Of a stretch of 64,000 nucleotides of DNA, positions 52,580 to 63,368 are shown one piece after another. The notes below the pieces were generated by a model. It was not told the DNA's origin and ran no database searches. It worked only from the letters and a program-made list of their open reading frames with translations. Position numbers and translations under genes: made by a program. Numbering within the stretch: the stretch's first letter is position 1; each line of letters begins with the position of its first letter. Source of the stretch: Conchocele bisecta (lineage: Eukaryota; Mollusca; Bivalvia; Lucinida; Thyasiridae); contig JAQRGA010000040.1 in NCBI GenBank assembly GCA_029237695.1, positions 496,001 through 560,000 on the forward strand. Direction: 5' to 3'.

Positions 52580-55500
52580 CTATAGAGGTCTGTATGTATT
52601 CCATCTACATTCAATCTTCTCTTATCGTAATATGCAGAAAGTCCTAAGTTTTTTCTGTGTGTAAGTTCTCATAGAACCGTTTAGCATGCGGAAACCTCTA
52701 TTCATCCCTACATCTTTAGTAGTGAGATCGAGTGCTGCTTTATATCTATCCCAGTGAGGGTGTTCTGCCGGGCGTTAAGTCCTTTAGCAGAATGTTTGAT
52801 ATTTCCACCTATTTTCTCAACTACGTAACACTTACTGGATAGGGCTATAGCACGATCCCCTCTGAATTCGGTTTTGAAAAGTCCTGGCTCTCTGTTGCTC
52901 CATTTATCCCAAGCGAGCCATTCGTTTTTACAATTATTAAAACCTTCGCGCATTTCCGGTTTTATCACATCTTCCAACGAATTTATTCCGCTGATACCCA
53001 TATACATACTATCTGTATCCATCTGTACTAACTCAAAGTCAGATCTATCAACATATTTATCAAGAAAGTCATAATAAAATTCTAACATTCTCAACTTGGC
53101 GTATTGATATACAGCTATACCACAATGAAATGGTCTTGTCATTTTGCTGAAGACTTTCTACTGGATATTTCGTACGCATCACCTATCTCTTCAATATCCT
53201 CAAAATACGCAGATCTTAATGATCTATCAACACACGCCTCATCTTTAGTATAAGTGTATATAGGTGTTTTTCGGGAGATTCTATCATTTTTCCACAACAC
53301 GAATTTCCTAATAATTTCTATAATATCTGCAATCGGGGCGGCTTCAGCGTTTACATCACCTTCTCTACGCGCTGCAGTAACTTCTTCACAAACCACTCAA
53401 ACGGTTTTCCAAGGTTTATAAGTTATAAGTCTATGCACTCCTGTGATGGTTAAACCGTGTTTTAGATACCATTTCAATAGTGGTGCAAATAGTAAAACTT
53501 TCTCTGCACTCATAGATCCAACCAACTTCTTACCATCTCCTCGCTTACGGTTTGTATCATGAAGATATTTCAACATATGTTCTGGAACTTCATCTTCCTC
53601 TACTACACGATTTATAAAGATAGGTGACATTTCTGAAAAGGTTTCGTATAAACTGTCAGGAACACGGATGTCGACCTCCGCAAACCCAAACCAAGTACCA
53701 CTCTTAACTCCGTTGGTGAGGTTATCTATCCTAGTCTTATTAAATGGGGTTGAAGTTTTTGTTACACCCTTACCACAAGGCATGTCCATGGCGAGCGTTG
53801 AGAGATAAAGAGCGTTAGCGTCCAATCCTAATACAGATTTACATTTTTTCCCATTACCGTCTGGAGCGGATCTTATCCTTGTAACATCAACCTCTGATGT
53901 CTTGTAAATACTATAGAAGGCCCTCCAACTAGTGCACCTTTCAACATTTCATACTCTCCTCTTCAGGCGCAAATAGTGGTGGACATTTCTTGCGAACTTC
54001 TGCGCTTTCTTTAGTCTTATAAGTTTTAACATACTCCTTAATTGTTCCTCTCAAAATATATTGCAATGCGACTCCTGGAAGGGTAACTGCGTCTTTAAAT
54101 ATATCTATTTCTTTGAGTGAATAAAAGTTAGACATTTTCTCTAGAGCTTCTAGAAATGGTGAAACATCTAGATCGTTGTAATATTCTAACCAATCTTTGA
54201 AACTTTTCATACCTCTTGTTTTATAAATTTCAACACACGCGGCTAACTCCTCAGGTTTAATTTTATTACTAGGTGCTAATCTGTTAGTCCAACATTCGAT
54301 AGGTGGCAACCCTTGGTAACTTAACTTATCATAACTGTCAAACCACTCATATGGAAAGAATGATTTATTACATTTACAACCATATCGCGTACCCATTTTA
54401 TCATAACTCACACCTGGAGCAGATACATTCTCACATCTAGAAATCTTAATTTTGGAGTCATTAAGAAAACGGTCGTATTTGCTTTCTTAGCAACCAATAC
54501 TTTCTCTGTAGTAGCTGATATAATCCCTACTAAATATTTCTTAATAACATTCAAATCGTATGATCCACAGTTAAATCCTAATGTAGGAACCTGTGAAATC
54601 CATCTTGTAATTTCTTTCTGCTGGGTGGTTGGAAGTAGATCGAAATCGGTTGGAAAACCGTATACTGGATTTTTACCAACTTCTTCTCTTATCTTATCTC
54701 CGCGTTTAGATACTTCTTCCATAAATCGTTTAACTAGGTTCTTTGGGTCTGTATCACAAATGTGTAAAACTTTTCTAGTTAATGTATCACCAATACTTAC
54801 ACTTATTGGAATATGAGTATCAATCACATCTAGATCTTTTATAGGTCTGTCTGGATCACTCTTAACCAGTAAAGACTCAAAATCATACACTATTTTATAT
54901 GGATAAATTACTGTTGGTGGTTTTGGAAGAGGTTGTGTTCTGGCTTTATTTCTCTGTCGATCGTACTCACATTCCCAAATTTTAACTAAATTATAGGATT
55001 CTCTAATTATTATATCTCGCGTAATTGTGTTTGCATACTTATCTTGTCTATTCTTACTATGGAGTGGACAACCGTGCCAATAACATCCGTGAAATTGATA
55101 AACTGTGTTGGTTTCGGAACAGTATCCATCAACCGGTGCTGTCATTATTAATCTTTCTCCACCATGCCCACAAACGGCCGTATGAATATGATGCTTTTTG
55201 GAAAGCGTATTCATCCACTCTATAGATTTCTTACTACAATGAGATTTAGGATAAAATGCTTTCTCGAATGAAGATTGTGGTCTGTCTATTTCCAGACCCT
55301 TACATGATACTTTAGTTTGACCGCGATTGCAAGTTTGCGCGTGTCTCGCGATACAGTGGGATTGAGTAAATCGTTGTTGACAATTAGGGCAGGCATAGGT
55401 TTGCGTGGCCTTCTTCATGTCTGTTATAAGAAACGCGTGATTGTTGTAAATACCTATCTTCATTTTCTTAACACCAACTTCTTCATAGTGGGCAGCTGTG

Positions 55501-56586
55501 TGTCTGATATACCAAGTGCCAGCTTCTTCCGGCTCGTACGCTTCAATCCCAATTTTGAAACATTCTTCAACCATATTAAGATCATCAAAACCTATAGGAC
55601 CTTCTTTTTTATGCTTTCCCACAAGGAAATCATGATACTTTTTGTTTAAAGATTTTATCTCTTTTATTGATCTATCAGCTCTCAATGATGTGTCTTATAT
55701 AAAGCTAAACATCTGAACAGACTAAATTATCGTTAAAAGTGTCGAGTGGTTTTATCCCTTTCTTATTTCTCAACCAGTTTGGGAGTTTTCCACCACCTAG
55801 TGCAGTTACTTGTGTATCTCGGTGTGTAACCTGACTGGTATAAATAATCTTAATTGTTGTGCTTGCCCATCTTACAAACAACCATTTCGTATTTGGTCTA
55901 TCTATTTTATCAACGTCCAATCTATTTTCTTCCTGCATTTTAACCCATTGGCGTACCCCAACAGACCCTTCAAATGTGGGACTTCCTGAAATGTTTCTAC
56001 CAAATATTATTATGGTAGGGTTCCCCCCATCATCAACCTCCTCAATGTGTTGCAACTTATACGCGTATGAATATCTTAAATAAAAACTACCTGTCATCTT
56101 ATTATCGAGCTGTTTCATGAGTCTTCTTGAGGAATTACGATCAAGATTTCTCTTTAATGTGATTGATATAACTCGTCGTCCTTTCACTATATTAACCCCA
56201 AATCCCTCTATATCTTCAAGTATTTCTGGCCCTTCTTTTACTATCTTACTTACTAGTGAGGTGTTAATCTTACGCTTCGGTTTTTTAATAAGTCCAACAC
56301 CTTTCGATAACAGTACAGCTTGTGCTTCTGAGTCTATTTTATCTGATATTTTATTTATATCTTTCTCAATATTTTTAAAAACCCCCTTAGCTGCGGATCT
56401 CCGCATTCTATCCCATATTATATCATTCTTTCCCTCGTTTATCAACTTTTGAAGTTTTTTCTCTTTCATCCTCATGGAAAAAGGTATTCCCATTTTGGTT
56501 AGATCACTCCTCAATGATTCAATGTTGGGGAGTCCTTCTATACCGTCAACAAGTTGTTGATATACTGCAGGACTTTGTCGGCTCAT
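52580..56586 (-). pseudogene. Family B DNA polymerase, right arm, frame broken (better preserved)
   Basis: It has the same domain order as the left copy. Open segments run 56,586-55,705 (SAP-like region to DTFNDNL), 55,685-54,408 (425 codons: C2H2 finger, YQFHGCYWHGCP, YDFESLL), 54,411-53,941 (DLDVSPFLEAL), 53,825-53,397 (DANALYLS), 53,396-53,139 and 53,142-52,708 (YQYAKLRML, DTDSMYMG). There are about six breaks, at different positions from the left arm, and where both are open the residues are identical. Catalytic motifs of the exonuclease and palm are present, so neither arm shows a lesion of the active site itself. Confidence 0.85.
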
Positions 56587-56877
56587 TTTGTATATTATTG
56601 TTGTTTATATATAGAAAATAGTTAATGTTTAATTGTAAATTATTTATAGTGTTTTTCATTTTTTGTTTAAGTGGTTATATAACATATATCACCACTATCT
56701 ATAAACTTTTTACTTTTTTCACCTTTTACGTACTATGAGTTTAAACCCCTATATATAAGGCTTATTGTGATACCGTTTTTAATAGGTTTTTATACTATAT
56801 TGTAGGTGTGGGGTGTTTGTTTCACTCTGTTATCTTGTTATACAAAAACGGTAACGTACTAATACCCTCTATACTAC

Positions 56878-56931
56878 TAAACCAAACCCCTGGGACGCCC
56901 CAGAGTGTCTGGTTAATGAGGTTCCACTGCA
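56878..56931. mobile_element. Right half of the pogo-like MITE, with target duplication
   Basis: Begins with the 7-bp duplication TAAACCA, then AACCCCTGGGACGCCCCAG and GTTAATGAGGTTCCACTGC. With the left half (43,250-43,271) it forms a ~60-bp palindromic element interrupted by B. Confidence 0.6.
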
Positions 56932-57235
56932 TCGCAGCAGGTATACAAGAAGTAGGAGTCGTGTATGTGAGGGATTAGGTGATGAATATACAGCAGCTCC
57001 AGAGGTAAATCATAGTTAAATCAATCCCGATACATTTACGTGGTCAAATGTGGAGAGGCTTCATTGGTAAAAAATACCATTTGTTCATGGCGTATCGCAT
57101 ATATAGCAGGCGTATGCAGAACGGAATACAGGACTGCTGTGGCTACAAGAAACAAGCCTGTTGTCAATGACAACAACTACAACACTATACAAACGTACCG
57201 TGGCAGTGCTTACAGCAACCTGGATAGAGAGGAAA

Positions 57236-57440
57236 CATATTTGTGGCTGTGACTGGAGAAAATGGGGCTGTGACTGGAGAAATAGGGCTGTGACTGCAGA
57301 AATAGGGCTGTGACTGGATAAATGGGGCTTATGGGTTTTGCGATCAGTGTAGATCCACATTAGACTGTGCATCCGCACAAACTGATCACGATCTGCACTG
57401 TTCGTGACTCCATCAATGAAAAGCACAACATGCTTCCAAC
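57236..57440 (+). repeat. R2 copy preceded by a ~20-bp tandem repeat
   Basis: GGGCTGTGACTGGAGAAAT is repeated four times (57,244-57,330), followed by the R2 body (GATCAGTGTAGATCCACATT, CTGATCACGATCTGCACTG). The ORFs at 57,040 and 57,085 overlap it and are not supported. Confidence 0.65.
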
Positions 57441-58520
57441 AAGCAATATACTTATATCGGTATTGGGCTACAGGAGTGTGCTAGGTAATCAGGAGCTACA
57501 CTTGTTCAAATTGTATGAAAATGTGAATTGAGATAAGTTATATGCATGATTAATCTATTCCCGTTTCATTCGCACAGCTATGTTATTTATTTCTATTATT
57601 TTCTCAACATTATTTATTATCATATAAATGCGCTGCCGCACATGGTGCATGTTCATGGTTCTTTTCTCTCTTATTCCTTCGATTTAAATATACCCTATTT
57701 ATTTTCACCATTGATCTGAGCGCTGTGCCAGACATGACGTCATAAATAATGACGTCATTATGACGTCTTATACGGTATCGACGCCATGAACGTCACGTTA
57801 ATGCGAATAATGTTAATGAATGCAAGTGACACATTTTATTTAAGTTGGATGAGTGGTTTGAAAAATAAAGTGACACTACTTACTGACCCACCCTCGTATA
57901 ATTTCATTTAGAAATGAAGAAATTAGAAAAACAATATATTGTATTTTGTGAATTTAGATACCTGTGCAGAGGTATTCGGCATGAAACGGGTTAAGGACCC
58001 GTTCTATACCTGACCATCCTTTGATTCAAAGATAATTGCTTCTTAAATGTGATGGAATATATGTATAACATGTTTGTCAACATTGCCTCATTACTGTATC
58101 ATATACGACACATGGAGTGGCGAACACGGCCATCCATCAGCCACTTTCACCTCTCCTGGCGTTTGACACAAAATGCAAAATGTGAAGTAGAACATATCAT
58201 ATAATGTAGATACACAGAAAGTCGCACAGCGTATCACTTTCACGTGACAAACCACACAATACATACCATATATTCCCACTACTGTCCACTGCTATTAGCA
58301 ATCAAATTCAGTAACATATAAGCAGTTACCTGAGTGTATTGTCCCTGGTGTCTACTCACCTATGCGAGGATATATGGATTTACCTGTGGGTAACGTGTAC
58401 ACTAACAATAGGCTGTGTATCAGATTTAAACGTTTACACATGAACAGTTATGTTGAGATTGATGGGAGAAAGGCTCAGATATATGTAGTATAGTTTGCTG
58501 GCATAAACTTTATAGCATGC
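57441..58520. other. AT-rich sequence with a CRE-like cluster
   Basis: TGACGTCA at 57,735-57,742 and 57,750-57,757 and TGACGTCT at 57,761. No gene. Confidence 0.4.
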
Positions 58521-59720
58521 CGTTGTCATATCCGTCTATGATGTATTGCACCAGCTTTTATTTGGTTTATTGTCATATTATTTGCTGTATGTGCTAAACA
58601 CATAAAGTGGTGAAACAGTACGATGGCTCCTACATAGAAAGATGGCGGAGATGGCAAGTCAATGTACCATATAGTATACAGTAACAAGACAATATTCAAA
58701 ACGTTATATTCATATATCACATCACCCTTAGGAAACAATTATCATTGAAGCCAAGTGTATCTATCTATGACCCAATACCTTAATTTGATATCAGTGGTAT
58801 GTGTGAAAATATCATTAGTACATTTAAAATTAAGGACTGACTATATAGAATATGACCTTTTGTTTCAAATGTAGTCGAATCATACATGTGACAGAATATC
58901 AAAAGAAAGTATATCTGACCCTTTTCTTCTTAGAGTATATTATATAGAGCATTGAGTTGCCATCTCCGCTATTTTACTTTGTACATGCTAACGGACAGTG
59001 TCATCACTTGTAACGTTTGACACGTACAGCCAATAATATGGCAACAAATTTAATATAATTAAATGCATTACGTCTCAGATATACAGAACAACAACATCGT
59101 ATACATATTATTTCAGCAGACTACACAAAAAACTAGATATTTGAAAGTTCTAACAAAATATGCAATGGACAGTTATTCAATGTGTAAAATGTCAAACTGA
59201 TGCACTATTAGAAGTACATCTGACACAAGTAAAAGCCGTATTTACTCGCATAACACGCAAGCAGACAGCAGTGACAATACACTCAGATAACTGCTTACAA
59301 GTCAATGGAATCAATGCAGTATGTATGGTAATACAGGTACATATATATTTCTACAGCACTGTGTATTGTTCTTATTGTTACACATTCGTTACTGAATTCT
59401 CAAACAGATTAACAAAGGGTCAACAAACCCGTCTGATATCAGACCTTTTATATAAATTTGATAAACACAAGGCATAGCACGCTGTAGTATGGTATATTTT
59501 ATTCATGTGTTTGTCATATTATTAGTGGTATGTGTCAGCAAAGAGGTAAAACTGGCCGATGGCTTGTACACACTAAGATGGCCGACATAGCAACTCCATG
59601 CACTGTGTGGGATATAGTAAGAAGAAAATGTTCACATGTATGTGATGCGTATATCCCATCACATTTACGAAGCAATTATGCATGAATCATTGGATGATCA
59701 GGGGTCCTTAAATTAAACAA
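58521..59720. repeat. Diverged repeat pair with AGATGGCSGA
   Basis: 58,560-58,740 and 59,495-59,690 share TATTGTCATATTATT, GATGGC(T/C)...AAGATGGC(G/C)GA and TATCACATCAC/ATCCCATCACATT. An inverted piece lies at ~58,945-58,990. Low similarity; no gene. Confidence 0.4.
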
Positions 59721-60229
59721 GGGCATCGTTATAACTGAGCTAATCCCCTCGCTGACATAATTGATAATAAAAAGAAAAAAGAAACACTAAAATGGAGAAC
59801 ATAAGTCCTGAGTGACCTTGACCTTGGACGGTCAGATGTGGGTCATATGCAAAAGAAAGCACCATCCCTATATGGTGAAAAATTATCACAAAAAATAACA
59901 ATGTAACTAAACGCGCACATATGTACATGGACTAACGCTATATCCCCACTTGCCTATCGTCTAGGGGATAATTAACAATGCATACACATGGAATAAAAGT
60001 GTAGATTTATAGGCAGGCAGCGAAAATTCAAAACCACCAAATTCCTAATAAAAATGAACGACATCCAATGTGCGTAACAAATATGTACAATTCACATGTA
60101 ACGGGCTCGAGTTTTGTTTGAGCAAATACAGTTGCTCAAAATAACGAGCCCATATACATAAGGAGGTTATGAAAAAATTCAGAATGGACGTGACAATGAA
60201 AATTATTATAATATTTCACCACATTTTAG
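59721..60229. other. Unassigned sequence
   Basis: No supported gene; a single TGACCTTGACCTTGGACGGT stretch resembles R3 cores. Confidence 0.35.
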
Positions 60230-61320
60230 TAGCCGACGACCGACTGGTGTCACCATGAATGAGTTCATATATGTCATATATTTCATCTCTACAACCTCCT
60301 TTGCCTTCAAGCTTTATGAAAATGTTCATAAGACTTGCTCAGTAATCACCAGTTCAACCACCGTTGTTACTCACATATTGAAGTCACTATGAATTTTTTT
60401 ATAACATTCCGTTCTCAGACAAACAGTAGCCATTATGAAATGTCCAATAAGACCGTTACTACATAGACGTTTACTCCATAAGAAACGTACTATCTCATAC
60501 ATTTTCTTTTCATAAAATGTATTATCGTTCTCGCTATGAACAAGTATTAAACCGTACGATCCATCTCACTATGAAAATTGTCATAACATGTAGTATCCCT
60601 GTCGGAATGAAAATTTTCATAAAGCGTAATATCACTCTCAGTATGAAAATGTTCATAAACCGTACTATCCATCTCAATATGAAACTTTTCATAACATGTA
60701 ATATCCCTCTCGCTATGTGACTGTTCATAAAGCGTAATATCACTCTCACTATGAACATTTTCATAAAAATCGCTGTCATTATGAAAATGTTCATAAAGCG
60801 TTATACGACTCACTAACAAAATATTTTCATAAACCGTTGTATCACTCTCATATATTGAAGTCGCTATGATTATTTTCATAACATTACTGTTTTCAGACAA
60901 ATATTAGTCACTATAAAATGTTCACGAAATGTATCATCGCTCCCACATATTGTCGTTGCAATGAAAATGTTCATAACATTCCCGTTCTCAGACAAACATT
61001 AGTCGCTATGAAGACAACTTGTCAATTACATTCTCAGACTAACTTCAAAATCGCTATGCGAAATTGCATACAATGAAATTCTCTACAAGTATGTTCGCCT
61101 CCAAACGTTATGAAAATTTGCATAAGAACTAATTAAAAACAGTCACCGGTACAACTACCGTTGTAACGGTGTTCATCACACACATGTAATGCAGTCAATG
61201 TGGAAAGATTTATAAGAGTTTCGTTCTGAAACAAGCATTAGTCACTATGAACTTGTTCATAAAATGCAGTTACAGTTACTAATTGTTCCTATTCGCAGGT
61301 TAAGTGTCACTATGTTAATG
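60230..61320. repeat. Array of TATGAAAATNTTCATA palindromes; 36-bp tandem core
   Basis: About 15 copies of the dyad ATGAAAATNTTCAT or close variants occur over 1.1 kb. At ~60,570-60,800 the unit is a regular 36 bp (dyad plus ACATGTAATATCCCTCTC or AGCGTAATATCACTCTC, alternating), then spacing becomes irregular. Because 36 is a multiple of three, long open frames appear on both strands (60,517-60,720 +, 60,547-60,900 -); they are repeat artefacts. Confidence 0.8.
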
Positions 61321-61868
61321 TTCCAACAATAGATAAAGTTCACGGACTCTCTGCATTATTCCATAACTGCGGCACGTGCAATAAACAGGAACTGACATGA
61401 CTTACACTAAGGAATCATGTTTAGACACACATTATTGTTAACTATTAGTTAGTTGGTTAGTGATTTGAACAGCTATTACAAACAAAAATAGGAACATAAA
61501 TGTGACTGTGACTGGCAGCAAAGGCCTTATACAATTTAATACTAGTGTAGTTCCTGATCAAATGTAACACCTATTTAGGCTAATAACGATATACAATGTA
61601 TGTTTCGTTAGAAACATGACGGGCGTTTCATTCATGGAATAGCGAACGGTGTAGACCCTGATCCGACAACACGGATGTGCATACTCCGCTGGTGGCATAC
61701 CCCATAAGCCCCGTTTTTCCAGTCTCATCCACAAATACAGCTGTTATATGCAAACAATGAATAAGTACTAAACCTTAGCTTTTCATGTGGGACATGCACA
61801 ATAAAGCAGACTGTCTAGACATGCATGCAAGTGTTGCCAAGTAACAAAACAGTTTAGAGGAATCGATA
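61321..61868. other. Non-coding with an inverted R2 copy
   Basis: R2 landmarks reversed at ~61,600-61,745 (CATACCCCATAAGCCCCGTT, CCAGTCTCATCCACAAATAC). Confidence 0.45.
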
Positions 61869-61872
61869 TTAA

Positions 61873-62386
61873 AGGTACATGCCCACTCAGTAAGTTATAA
61901 TATAGGGAGACAGAGAGTTTTGTATGTTCTGTGTAGATATGAAATTTTGTGGCAAAATAAACATTCATTCACCATTACCCGACGTATTGATTGAAATTAG
62001 TATACATTTTATATCAGAAGTAACTTTCCACACTGCTATCAGGGGCGATAACCGTGTTTCCTTAAAATGTTAACGGACATTACTATTTATTCTCTATTTT
62101 TTTGTTTTGGTGTGAAATGATCATACTTTATAATCTGTCGAAAATATTATCTTTTCATGTGACGCATTTAATTAGTATAAATAATTAAAAAAAACATCAT
62201 GCCTCATTTGCATATGAAAATAGCCCGATACCACGGCGAGTAACTATCAGTAAAATAAATATTACTAAATGATTATACATGATTCTGTATTGCCGGCACT
62301 TTCAATGTTTAGAAATAGTGGAATAGTGATATACTTGTTTAGTTCCTATAAATAACATGATGTATCTACTGAGTGGGCATGTACCT
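61873..62386. mobile_element. TTAA-flanked MITE, copy 3
   Basis: TTAA at 61,869 and 62,387; ends AGGTACATGCCCACTCAGTA and TACTGAGTGGGCATGTACCT, 20-bp perfect inverted repeats. The body shares parts with copy 4 (reverse) and its 3' part with copies 1 and 2. Short ORFs inside are not genes. Confidence 0.85.
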
Positions 62387-62605
62387 TTAAACAGTCGGAC
62401 ATGGTGTTCTAATTCACATGTATACACACGTCTCGTTACCAACTATCATGTGTCTTCCTTACGCATCATGAATCAGAAAGGACGCAATATTGTAAACAAT
62501 AACCCTGGTGTATTGTGTTGACCTATGCCATCTCAAGTAGTAGTATAGAGGGGGTCAAAATGATACCCGCAAACATTGTGTCGTTATTGAGCGGTATTGT
62601 AGCTC

Positions 62606-62632
62606 CCACCACCAACAAAAAGTTGGTGGTGG
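62606..62632. other. Perfect hairpin near the terminus of element C
   Basis: CCACCACCAAC, five A, GTTGGTGGTGG: an 11-bp perfect stem with a 5-nt loop, 66 bp inside the element end. It could form in single-stranded DNA during replication or in RNA. Confidence 0.7.
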
Positions 62633-62705
62633 TATTGAATGAGAAAAAGTGGTCTTGTAGTCCCAATTAGATTGGAGATAAACCAGGAAAACTCCTCCAA
62701 AAAAT

Positions 62706-62750
62706 ATATTTCAAGTAAGAGACGGCGCGTCCGCGCGTGATAGTTTAAGT
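62706..62750. repeat. Direct repeat of the zinc-finger gene 3' end
   Basis: TTTCAAGTAAGAGACGGCGC then GTCCGCGCGTGATAGTTTA appears here and at 62,926-62,965, where it encodes the last residues of the zinc-finger gene. It is a partial duplication, 217 bp away. Confidence 0.75.
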
Positions 62751-62927
62751 GCGGACCTCCTATAGAATAAGATATAGAATAAGAGTCCAGCCCATTGCGT
62801 CAGAGCCAAGTTAGACAACTGTGTACTTCTAAAGCGGGTCTTCCTTGTCAGAGTTGTATCTCTTATACCATTTGATCAGAGCCAATTAATTAATATAACA
62901 AAATGTATATTTGCTAACATACTTATT

Positions 62928-63230
62928 TCAAGTAAGAGACGGCGCGTCCGCGCGTGATAGTTTATATTCCAACACCGCATTTTCCTCCTCCAATATAGCT
63001 AATTTATTCCGTAGATCAGCAACTAATTCTACCAGCTCTAGTCTACCACGTTCACCTTTAGCCACCTGGCAGCGCAGTTGCTTATGTCTACAATGAGTTT
63101 GGGCACTAACGAATTTACAAGGGCAGCTGGGGCATTGGAATTGTGGGGCGTCACAAGGATCTTTCTTTGCTAGATGCCTTCGCAGGTTGGCTGGTCGTGC
63201 AAAAGTTTTACAACATATAACACACTCCAT
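62928..63230 (-). CDS. C2H2 zinc-finger and coiled-coil protein, element C
   Basis: A 100-residue product. Residues 1-26 form a first finger (CVICCKTFARPANLRRH). Residues ~31-54 form a second (CPSCPCKFVSAQTHCRH). Residues ~60-92 form a leucine-rich coiled coil (VELVADLRNKLAILEEENAV). The product is the size of a small DNA-binding dimer. It lies divergent to the polymerase gene with a 31-bp inverted repeat between the two starts, so it is a candidate regulator of both; this is inference from position. The gene starts at the only suitable Met and is intact. Confidence 0.75.
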   Translation of the reverse strand: MECVICCKTFARPANLRRHLAKKDPCDAPQFQCPSCPCKFVSAQTHCRHKQLRCQVAKGERGRLELVELVADLRNKLAILEEENAVLEYKLSRADAPSLT

Positions 63231-63238
63231 TTATACCT

Positions 63239-63317
63239 ATGAGATTTATCTGTTAAATTGGGTGTCACAATTACATAAGGTATATATGTGACACCCAATT
63301 GAACAGATAAATCTCAT
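63239..63317. promoter_or_regulatory. Divergent promoter with 31-bp inverted repeat
   Basis: Arms 63,239-63,269 and 63,287-63,317 (ATGAGATTTATCTGTT, then AATTGGGTGTCACA and its complement) match at 30 of 31 positions around a 17-bp AT-rich loop (containing GGTATATA). They lie 9 bp from the zinc-finger start and 52 bp from the polymerase start. A symmetric operator or RNA hairpin fits; function inferred. Confidence 0.7.
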
Positions 63318-63368
63318 ATGTTATATCACACCAAAGTATATATACCAAAAATATACTGATATCAAAAA

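Larger units (their letters stand above)
43272..56877. mobile_element. Element B: complete 13.6-kb palindromic polB element
   Basis: The left arm 43,272-50,065 and right arm 50,128-56,877 are inverted copies of each other along their whole length, joined by 62 bp. Both outer ends read inward GTAGTATAGAGGGTATTAG. A 7-bp duplication TAAACCA lies immediately outside each end, so the whole palindrome behaves as one inserted unit. Each arm carries a ~1,340-codon family B polymerase region reading inward, then small ORFs, then iteron-like repeats near the centre. No integrase, capsid, protease or packaging ATPase is seen. The arms differ mainly by 1-2 nt indels. Alternatives are an element with extremely long terminal inverted repeats or an integrated head-to-head dimer of a protein-primed linear replicon. 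Confidence 0.85.

Noticed and set aside
43272..56877. Palindrome as a simple assembly foldback artefact
   Set aside because: A foldback artefact would mirror the flanking host DNA too. Here the flanks are different halves of one MITE with a 7-bp duplication. Not fully excluded without reads.
60517..60900. Long open frames on both strands
   Set aside because: The 36-bp repeat keeps several frames open; the peptides are 12-residue repeat artefacts.
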